Positions 55,986 through 64,000 of a DNA stretch of 64,000 nt are shown here, piece by piece; within the stretch, counting starts at the first letter, position 1; each line of letters opens with the position of its first letter. The stretch spans positions 3,026,501 to 3,090,500 of the forward strand of contig WPIO01000006.1 in the NCBI GenBank assembly GCA_009760855.2, read 5' to 3'. A program made the position numbers and the translations under genes. Under the pieces are notes generated by a model that searched no databases, had not been told where the DNA came from, and saw only the letters and a program-made list of their open reading frames with translations. The DNA comes from Cristatella mucedo. Taxonomy: Eukaryota; Bryozoa; Phylactolaemata; Cristatellidae.

Positions 55986-57765
55986 GAGAGCTCAATCGGG
56001 AGGGCCACCCCCCCCCCCCCCCCCGTCATGGTTGGGCGTGGCGAGTGGCAGACCCACAGCCTGGTCACGTCCCGTGCAGGTGCTCGAAGCCTGCACGTTG
56101 CTATGGCGACTGTCAAGGCAAGGCTCGTCCGTGTGGCTAAATATGAGTTGACTTTACCTGACTTGACTGCCCAGCCAGGTGGACAGGAATGCTGTAGCCG
56201 ACGGTGACTGACAGTGGCTGTGCTGGCTGTGGATGTGGATGACTTAGCCTGTTAATGGCTGTCTGCTGTGCCGGGCTGCTCACAGTCCTTCCCTTCGGTA
56301 TCGCCGTGCAACCGAATGCAATGGGCAGCAAGCTCTAGCTCCTGCTTGCTTCGGCTAATTTGTGCCGTTCGTGGTTTATGGATCAGTGGCATTTATTGCA
56401 CTGCATTGTTATTCCCACTGTGGTCAGTTTATGGCCTAGAGTTATTTTTGGCCCAGCAGAGATTATGGCCCTGGTGTTAGTTTATGGGCGATTGTGATTT
56501 ATGGCAGTGATTGTTAAGTAACAGGCTGCCGAGGCCCATCAGTTACAAGTGAGGACCTCGAGCAGGGTGGCAGCAGGGCAGTACTGGCCAGCTGCTGCGT
56601 CCGTGTGAATAAGCATCTCTTTGAGACCGGTTTGGTATTCTACATCGCATACCTTCGGTTTGGAGAATGTCAAACTAAACTTGCCGAAGAGAGCGACCAC
56701 AGGGGGCGGCTGCTGAGAGAGTTTGTTCTTCTCTCACTGCACTCTAGTGGCACACTGTCTACCATCTCTAGGTGATAGTTTGTTGTATGGTAGTACTGTA
56801 GCCTGGTAGTACTCGCTGGCCTTCTACCCTGACTTGAAGACTGTCTCCACTGTTGCCATTGGCGAGTTATGGAGGTTGTCACGTCGCCGAATCATCTCAT
56901 CAGGATCGTTAATCGCTTATGCATGAGTTCCGAAGCTTTTTCGTTTTTAAACTACGGGCTGAAGCTAATGACTGCCAATGCTGCTCGAGTTCATCTCGTT
57001 TTAGATTCTGCTCAGAAATGAGAGAATCCTTGGCGAGACAAGCGACGTCGTGACGATTCCTGCATCTTTCGTTTTTCGTTTCCTGGCAATGATGGGTGAG
57101 TGCAGCCAGTGAGAGGTCTGTGCCGTCTTTTTCATGCCTCAGTAGATTGAGGGTAGGACGAATGCCAACTCAGACTCCGGAAGCACCTTAGAAGTATACT
57201 TTTGCTTGTGATTTTGTCTGAGTAGTTCGTCCGGACATGTCTTTGTATACTAAAGGACGTTATTTCAAACAATGAATGCCTTGCAAAACGTGCAACTGGC
57301 AAAGCAGTTGTATCGGATATATAATTGATCATCAGTTTTAATACTTGGACATGCTATTTCGGCTGTCTGTTGTAAAATTCGGTGATGGCATAGGAGTTCC
57401 TGTGACTGCACATGAGTTTCCGTTTGCGATGCTAACGATTGCTGCCATATTGCTACGTTGGTGGTGTAGCAAGAGGCCCAACACAAAAATTGCCTGACAT
57501 TATTCCGATGCCACCATGCCTGGTATCAAATATTTTTGAAACAATTATTATTGATTATTTGAATGTTCACATGCTATTTTAAGTGTTGATGAATATGAAG
57601 CAATTTCGTGTTGTACCAATATTTGCATGGTTATCACAGCAGTATGGCAGAAATCGCGGCCAAGTTGCTTCCGCCTAGGTGCCGGCGAGTTTACAACTGC
57701 TACCTTTGACGTGAGACCGATAAAAATAGGGTCTCTCTGTATTGCAAATGATGAATTTATGTGTT
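55986..57765. other. unassigned, contains LTR-like copy 2
   Basis: Apart from the C16 run (56008-56023) and the LTR-like segment at 56400-56675, no coding block or repeat was recognised. Confidence 0.35.
56400..56675 (+). mobile_element. LTR-like segment (copy 2)
   Basis: This region repeats the 3' part of the segment at 2098-2390 on the same strand, including GCGTCCGTGTGAATAA and AATGTCAAACTA. Its upstream half holds several TTTATGG units and differs from copy 1. The two copies lie 54 kb apart and may be solo LTRs of one family. Confidence 0.45.
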
Positions 57766-57767
57766 AT

Positions 57768-57915
57768 ACCATGCTGGTTTGCCCCAATGGTTAAGGTGCT
57801 CGCCCCCACCACGGTCGAGGTTTTTTATTGCCCTAGATCGTGGCCTCGAGCCCCATTGCATATGTAAAGTGCCCCCACATACGCTCAGCTATGGGGACAG
57901 TTATAGAGCACAACA
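57768..57915 (+). mobile_element. SINE-B copy, plus strand, decayed tail
   Basis: Head GGTTTGCCCCAATGGTTAAGG (A-box-like), B-box-like GGCCTCGAGCCCC and GCATATGTAAAGTGCCCCCA. A TTTTTTATTGCCCTAGATCG stretch sits between the boxes. Confidence 0.65.
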
Positions 57916-59140
57916 GCAATCATAAGTTGATAAACATAACCACGTTGTTAATTTAGAGCTGTATATCAGACCAGTGCAGAGGCACTGCACCCCATAAAGT
58001 ACAAGTAACTAACCATCGCTTCAGATGGCCTTTGATGTGGTCTGAACTCTACTTTATGATATGAACCTATCGGCTTGGACCCGGGTCCCGCCAAAAGGAC
58101 TCGGGTCTCGCAAAAACTCGATAACGATGCGAATAATAGTCATATGGACCTCGTTATAGGCTCAATCGTCTTCTTTTGGTCAATAAAGCTATAAGGCGAT
58201 CAGAGTTTTTTTTTCTCTACTTTTTGGCGAAGAAAAACAGGAGTGAGGTCTGGCCAGGCTGTAGAGGAGGGAGGTTCATCGGGCGTTCGGGCTTTGTCTT
58301 CTACGTTTCAACACCAGTTTTTTCTTTGCAAACTCTGTGTACTTCGCCATGAGCGATGCGGAAACTGCATATTAGCGTCCTCCGTTTTTTTATATCGACA
58401 GGTATAACTGAACATGAGGTTTCCTTGGTTTTTCTACGATTTTGACTATTCTCTAGAAAATAATTGATTTATTCACTTTGAGCATGTGGCCTTTGCTGGG
58501 ACCCGATAGGTTCCTTTTTTCTTATTCCTAATAGCTAATAACTGAGGAACCGCCTACACTATCTTGCATTAGCCTAATCTGTTTCTTAGAACGCCAACAT
58601 TTTGCTACGTGTTACGGCATCTGTATAGTTTCGTGCACACGGGCGTGTGCATAGCGAGATGCATACACCTGGCTAATTCTGATTCGAGTGCTGCTTCCTT
58701 AACCGAAAGTAAACAGAGTATGACAGCTTTATCCATGTGTAGGTATGGCAGAGGCTACAGCTGTCTTCTAAGCAGGTGGAAGAAATTTTTTGGCTGGTAG
58801 GTAAGCAATTTCTTCATTCGATAAATTTTCAGCTTTCAGTAAATTAGCAAAGGCAGAGGTCTCTACACCTGCTGTCTGCCAGATAATCGTAGAATCTAAC
58901 ACCCACACTCGTGCTTTCCCTTTTTAAGATCGAATTCCCACCCCTCCGTAAAGACGGTCACGTGCAAAAGTGGCTGCTGGAGCATTAACTGCTCGGTTTT
59001 GAGAACTCTCTGCCTGCTTAATTTATGAAACTTTGTTGTTAGCATGTGGGTGTGTTCGCTTGTGAGCTGGCTCATACCGTATCGTTTGTATCGTGAACGG
59101 AAGTCGAAGGATGCAGTCAGCTGGAATATAGTTCTTGTCA
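57916..59140. other. unassigned
   Basis: T-rich sequence without long open frames. No repeat family or coding block was recognised. Confidence 0.35.
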
Positions 59141-59147
59141 TTGTTTA

Positions 59148-59276
<129 letters not shown>

Positions 59277-59702
59277 AAGTGCTCTTGCTCGTGCGAAAGA
59301 GGCTTGGGTACTTCTGTGGTTCTTTGGGAAACTATTCACTCCCTGATAACTGGAAGAGAACCTTTCTCCTCTCCTAGCAGCATTGCATGGTAAGTCCTTT
59401 GTATTGTGTGAGTTGGCTGCCGTTGTGACCGCTAGAGCGTATGTCTAACTCCCTTGCTGATGTCAACATTAAGGACCTTTTCATTTCGCTTGCATGTAGT
59501 TGGTGAGTCTGTTGCTTGCCAGTGCGTGCCCCCTCCCTGCCTGGCGATTTTTTGGTATGGTAATTCGTTTACATAATGGAGCTGTCTGTGTTTGGGATTC
59601 AACCTGAATGGAGCCTCATGTTGGTAGCCAAAGTTTTCTTTTTGTAGAAGACAGTTGCTGCTCAGTAGTGAACTCACTGTAACTTTTGTTGTTGCATTTT
59701 AG

Positions 59703-59762
59703 GTAGACGACGAGAAGCCGTGCCAAGAAGTGATGACTAGAATCTGGAGACATCCCGACTGA
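59703..59762 (+). CDS. weak candidate for a DCAF6 terminal exon
   Basis: After a plausible acceptor (TTGTTGTTGCATTTTAG) there is a phase-0 frame of 19 codons, VDDEKPCQEVMTRIWRHPD, ending in TGA. It is the right phase to follow the exon ending at 54227. It does not resemble the C-terminal part of known DCAF6 proteins, so it may be a chance open frame. Confidence 0.15.
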   Translation, partial: VDDEKPCQEVMTRIWRHPD

Positions 59763-59938
59763 TGGGGATGTGTAGATGAATGCTTTTCTCGTTTCTTCGT
59801 ACTCTGCTTACCATTCTGGGAAGGTGCCAATGATGTCTCGACGCATAGCTGCATGATGGTGGCACGCTTTGTCTGGCATATTCTCTCTCACTCTCTGTCA
59901 TTCACTCAGTCACTCACTCTCCTCTGTCTTTCTGTCTC

Positions 59939-59941
<3 letters not shown>

Positions 59942-60031
<90 letters not shown>
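59942..60031 (+). repeat. (TC)n microsatellite
   Basis: About 45 CT units preceded by a CTCTGTCT-rich stretch. Confidence 0.98.
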
Positions 60032-60036
<5 letters not shown>

Positions 60037-60564
60037 CTAACACTTCGACGTATTGATGATGTTCGTGTTTCCACAGATTCCGAAATGCGTGACTAACTTT
60101 CCAAGCCCGACTATTCTTAATGCAGAAAGTCTTCAGTGCTCAACCAAAATGTGATGCTAATGCATTTGCGAGTTGCTGACATCCCCTCCTGCATGTTGCT
60201 TGGGCAGCACTGTCGAATCTCATGTCACGTTTCAGCCTCTCCTGATTGCCTGTCGCTAAGCTTGTGGTGCCGGCAACTGCTTGTTCACAGCCTGCCAGCC
60301 CCAGGCAGTGTCGCTACCCAAGCTGGGTGCTGCAAATCAATGTGCCACTTTCGGATTAGTCATTGAAGTGACCTTGCAACTGGTGGTGTTGCCAGCTTGG
60401 CATTAACTCACAGCTTCGGTCGTCCCTGCTGCTCCCGAAGCAGGCCGTCGCCCTCGTTCGGCCCAGTGCCCATGCATCAAAGCCGGTCCCTGCAGTGCCC
60501 ACTATGTACGGTCGCTCGTGTCGTCAGAATGCTATTATGCTTACTTTATTTGGTCGCTGCTGCC

Positions 60565-60632
60565 TCCTCCTCCTCCTCCTCCTCCTCCTCCTCCTCCTCC
60601 TCCTCCTCCTCCTCCTCCTCCTCCTCCTCCTC
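60565..60632 (+). repeat. (TCC)n microsatellite
   Basis: About 22 TCC units, giving a poly-Ser open frame on the plus strand. Confidence 0.98.
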
Positions 60633-60639
60633 TTTGTAA

Positions 60640-60785
60640 GTCATTGTAATGTAATGTAATGTATCTCCGTCTGTAACTCCACAAAGTCATTAAGACCATG
60701 TGGGTGTTACACAGGAGAGTTTTCTATAGCGCACTCACAGCCTAAGCGGCTTTCGTTACGAATTTGGTAGTCAACAGACAGTATA
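60640..60785 (-). mobile_element. LINE-2fam 3' end
   Basis: Minus-strand tail: AGCCGCTTAGGCTGTGAGTG, CGCTATAGAAAACTCTCC, GTGTAACACCCAC and an (ATTAC)n tail at the left edge. Confidence 0.85.
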
Positions 60786-60851
60786 CATCTACCCCCAGTT
60801 GAGCGGTCTAGAGCACTGTTCTTACTGTGTAAGTACTCTACTGTTTTTTAA

Positions 60852-61311
60852 GGGGAAAGTCGAGAAAATACCTTTAACATTTGTCCGACAATCGAATATG
60901 TGTATATGGTACCTTTCGAAAGACAGACATGTTAGAACTGGGATCGGAAGTTCTGACGACTTCCGAATGACAGAAAAAATGATTTATGCAAATCACGCCT
61001 AACCCGGATGTAAACCGGAAGCAACAAATCGACAAATAAAAGATTTACCGATCTCTGCATCATATGCGACTTGTATCCCAATTTGTCGAACCTTGCTAGA
61101 TCGCTATACATGCTTGAAGCTTGTTGAGGTGCATGCTTGTGACTTTTATACAGCTTCTTTTCCAGGGTCGGTTGGTACCTTGTAATTTCTTTCATGCGGA
61201 AGTCGTCAGAACTTCCGATCCCAGTTCTAACATATTTGTCTTTCGAAAGGTACCATAAGCACTTATTCGATTGTCGGACAAATGTTAAAGGTATTTTCTC
61301 GACTTTCCCCC
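60852..61311 (-). mobile_element. foldback element with about 115-bp inverted arms and TTAA flanks
   Basis: The left arm (60852-60967) and right arm (61193-61311) are inverted repeats of each other with few differences: GGGGAAAGTCGAGAAAATAC on the left and its near complement on the right. Flanking TTAA occurs at 60848-60851 and 61312-61315, the target of piggyBac-type transposases. The centre carries an 87-codon open frame on the minus strand (60932-61195). No transposase was recognised, so the element is non-autonomous. Confidence 0.9.
60932..61195 (-). CDS. 87-codon open frame of the foldback element
   Basis: The frame starts MKEITRYQPTLEKKLYKSHK and ends FGSRQNFRSQF. It is rich in Lys, Arg, Ser and Leu and has no recognised domain. 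The related element at 14160-14506 carries the same frame (14165-14425), one codon shorter and with one stop codon in it. All other differences keep the frame. It could encode a small protein, or be a leftover exon of a longer transposase. Confidence 0.35.
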   Translation of the reverse strand: MKEITRYQPTLEKKLYKSHKHAPQQASSMYSDLARFDKLGYKSHMMQRSVNLLFVDLLLPVYIRVRRDLHKSFFLSFGSRQNFRSQF

Positions 61312-61319
61312 TTAAAGTG

Positions 61320-62450
61320 GCTGAACGATTCGTGACTTGCAGAGCACCCGAAAAACCGGTAAGCTCTTTATAGAGACCTGCTCAAGCATACATACACTGC
61401 GCCTTGGAATAAGGAACTTAGACAGCCAAGCATTGAGCAGTAGCAAAAATGGAATTGCTTACATAACGACAAGGTCAAAGCCCCAGTTTAAAAAGCAGTC
61501 AAGTGGACATGTCGAAAACGCAAAACCTCTGAGGAGGGGGACATCGAGCATCGGGTATAAAGTGTTTGCAGCGAGGCGTGAGCAAAGCCCGGATCAGCTC
61601 TCGGATGTTGAGAGCAGTGCAGCCTTCATCATTCAATTCGTTCGGTGCGGCAACGGCTGAAGTTTTAGTAGGAATTACACCGAAAGTTTGAGCATGGATG
61701 ATGTGATCGCCAACCATATGGGGGCGTGCAGACCAAACTTATTCTGGTCGCAGCTCAAAGCTATTTTGCTCCAACTTCGGCCCTTCTGTGTGGCCTAGAG
61801 GGCTGGCCCAGGCATGCATGGGTTCCGGCATGTCTGAGGGGGGCGGCGGCGAGCTTTGGGCGCTTTGCTGGTCCAACCAAAATTACGGCAGGTCGTATCA
61901 GTTCATGCGGTGCCCCGTTTGCCAAACAGTGACCCGTCGGTGGCTCAGCCACCCTTGAGCTACTTCCGATTGACGTTGTCCTCGCGACAACCAGGCTGAG
62001 CGAGCTATTCTAGAGGCTGGCCGGGCTGCCGTGCCTCCTGAGTCCGCGATCCAAGGGGTTCTTCATGAAGAACGGCCATTTTTTTTCTTCTGACTTTTGA
62101 ACAGCTGGCTAGCTCGCGAAAGCACTTTCTGAGTCAGTTTCCAGGAGGGCTGTCGTCGTTCGGTGGGGGGGGCAGCTGCAGTTACCTAGGAAGTGAATTC
62201 TTCGTCAGACGCGAGGCCTGCCGAGCCGCACGGCTACGGCACGAAAACTTGAGGCTCTTAAGCATCGGGGCGCGACCCTTTGCTAGTTAAGTTAGGAAAC
62301 ACCTTCGCCGGCTCTACCAAAAGTTGGATATTTTTTTAGGCGGACTGAGTTTTTTCCTTTCTTGGCGGCTGCTCCTCCAAATAGGTCCGACCAATATTTA
62401 AAGGTAGCCTGCCTGGCTGATAGCCTTCGAGTAGTTGGTCTCCACGAACG
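61320..62450. other. unassigned
   Basis: Several short open frames on both strands without a recognised domain. The segment from 61730 is GC-richer. No repeat family could be named. Confidence 0.3.
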
Positions 62451-62454
62451 GGGT

Positions 62455-62745
62455 AATAACAATAATAATAATAATAATAATAATTCACTTGATAAAGCGC
62501 CCTCAGAGAACTTAATCTCTCTCTAGGCGCTTTACATTTGCTGCAAAGTGAAATGCAATTGAATGGTAAGTAAAATCATGCTTGAAAAACAAACAAAATG
62601 AATAATACGGTTAGGGGTGACATGCACAGGGTCAGCATGCGAATGTGGTTAGTGGCAGCATGCACAGTGTCAGCACGCATAAGCACATCAAGGACGAATC
62701 ACAGGGACCCGCTAAATGCTGTCCTAAATTGGTGTGTTTTTAGGC
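62455..62745 (-). mobile_element. LINE-1fam 3' end
   Basis: Minus-strand (TAA)n tail, hairpin and GCATGC-rich UTR, truncated at the last coding codons. Confidence 0.9.
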
Positions 62746-62817
62746 ACTTTATGGACTGCTTTTAACTATGCTTCCGAGCTGCGCACATTCACTACAACTT
62801 GCAAAGTATAAAATATA

Positions 62818-62935
62818 ATTCACTCGTACAGCACTGCACGAGAACTTAAATGTCTGCTCAGGCGGTCCGAATAACTCCAGGTGGGGCTCGAGCCCACGAC
62901 CTCGGTGAGGATATACGTTCACATTGACCTTGGCC
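62818..62935 (-). mobile_element. SINE-B-like copy, decayed
   Basis: Minus-strand B-box-like GGGCTCGAGCCCC preceded by CCGAGGTCGT. The tail (CATTTAAGTTCTCGTGCAGT) is a diverged version of the SINE-B end. Confidence 0.5.
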
Positions 62936-62939
62936 ACTC

Positions 62940-63900
62940 ACGACTTACCAAAATAGACGCTTCTCGTAAGTTAGTGACTGAAAAGACCATCGCATCGGCG
63001 CTTGTTGTTCGACAGGCGTTGTCGAAGTCTGCAGTCGGAAGAGGCCGCCATTTCTCCCTAGAAGAAGCTAGCTCGCGGCGTTAACGGCAGAGAGGGTGGC
63101 TAGCGAGGCCTGCGGCAGCTTCCCGCATTAGCTTCTCGGCGCGTCTCCGCAGGGCGGCCACCAGGTGGCCGTTGAATAATTTCACGAGGCGCCCCTTTTA
63201 GTCTTCCAAAATTTCGTGCCAAGCTTTTAGGTCCTGGGTGCGCCAGCCTGGGAGCCAGCGAGGGCTATGAGCAGTAGTCGTTGGCTCATTAGCTCCCCGC
63301 CGCGCCGGGTAGACCCTGCCGTGCGGCCTCCGCGGTTCCAGAGAGGGGCCTATACTTATGTCGCTTATTAAAAGGTATTACACAGAAGGAGCAACGGTTT
63401 GGTTTTTAGACGGGGTCTAAAAATGTGGCCAGACAGCAATGAACTTCCTGCGCGCGAGTCAAATGTCGGTACCTAAAGGGTTCGCAATTATTTTTTTCAA
63501 GGGGTCACATTTCTGAAGTTGCTAAATAAAAAAATCCTGTTAGCCAGTCTTGAAGATGCCTGCGGGTGTGCGAGTTATGTCTTGTCAACAGGAGCTTTTC
63601 GGTGGCTCGGCTTCTGAGACAGCTAAAGGTTTTTTTATTTTTACGAGTAACTAATCACCATTAAAGTGAACCTTTATAAAAACGGGAAGAGTTCATTCAA
63701 AGTTTTTAAGAGGGCCGAAGAGCTTTTCCTTTCCGAACTCTAAATGTAACGAACTACTAAAAGGCTGCTCAATCTCGAGGTCAACGGTCGAGATCGAACA
63801 AATCCCAAGGGCTACACCCTGGGCACACTCCCGAATCTGCGAAGAGCTGAGCATCGAGGAGTGAAATTTTGGGGAGCTGTGTGCGCGAGTGTGCATTTCC
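62940..63900. other. unassigned
   Basis: GC-rich to 63350, then T-rich. No coding block or repeat was recognised. Confidence 0.3.
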
Positions 63901-63904
63901 TCGT

Positions 63905-64000
63905 GCCTATGTAATCAGGTGCAGTCACGGTTGGTGCAAGACTCAGCAGCCAAGCTTGTCTGTTGCGAGCGTAGCACTCGCTACAACATTGCACCACCTG
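63905..64000 (+). mobile_element. LINE-1fam fragment running off the window
   Basis: TATGTAATCAGGTGCAGTCA, then GGTGCAAGACTCAGCAGCCA and a C-ending CATTGCACCACCTG correspond to the RLQLVQNSAARLVCRE segment of LINE-1fam. Confidence 0.8.

Noticed and set aside
59853-60096. SLSLSL open frames
   Set aside because: Produced by the (TC)n repeat.
60397-60639. Poly-Ser open frame
   Set aside because: Produced by the (TCC)n repeat, with no support for a gene.

Overview
This is a piece of animal nuclear genome, not prokaryotic. It has spliced exons with GT-AG borders and long introns. It also carries long (GT)n, (TC)n, (GA)n and (TCC)n microsatellites, many LINE fragments, tRNA-headed SINEs and a foldback DNA element. 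The LINEs end in an L2-type 3' hairpin followed by ATT repeats, a type common in fish, lancelets, cnidarians and other marine animals. The species cannot be fixed from the sequence alone.

The backbone is one large plus-strand gene, an ortholog of DCAF6 (also called IQWD1 or NRIP), a WD40 substrate receptor for the CUL4-DDB1 ubiquitin ligase. Eleven exons can be placed between 4364 and 54227. The first seven (4364-20718) join in phase into 243 codons of N-terminal WD40 propeller. An exon at 28950 carries the conserved basic RLRGDWSDTGP block. A piece at about 41536-41600 and two exons at 53830-54227 carry the C-terminal WD repeats. The first coding exon, the acidic and IQ-motif middle part and the C-terminal tail were not found.

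Inside the DCAF6 intron between 29460 and about 41536, on the opposite strand, lies a class A (rhodopsin-like) GPCR gene. One exon (35437-36187) encodes TM1-TM5 and another (32334-33005) encodes a long third intracellular loop with a polyglutamine run, TM6, TM7 and the tail. Its family could not be named.

Most of the rest is repeats. An L2/CR1-type LINE family (here LINE-1fam) has about 26 fragments. The longest (8640-11634) keeps recognisable endonuclease and reverse transcriptase motifs, and those at 41828-43190 and 54418-55985 are the least decayed. A second related LINE family (LINE-2fam) has five copies, two of them inserted into LINE-1fam copies. SINE-B ends in the LINE-1fam tail, and SINE-A shows a weaker match to the LINE-2fam tail. 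A 460-bp foldback element with TTAA flanks at 60852-61311 has a truncated relative at 14160-14506; both carry the same 87-codon reading frame. Two LTR-like segments (near 2100 and 56500) and a 21-bp heptad-encoding minisatellite (1150-1440) complete the picture. No rRNA gene, genuine tRNA gene, CRISPR array or operon was seen.
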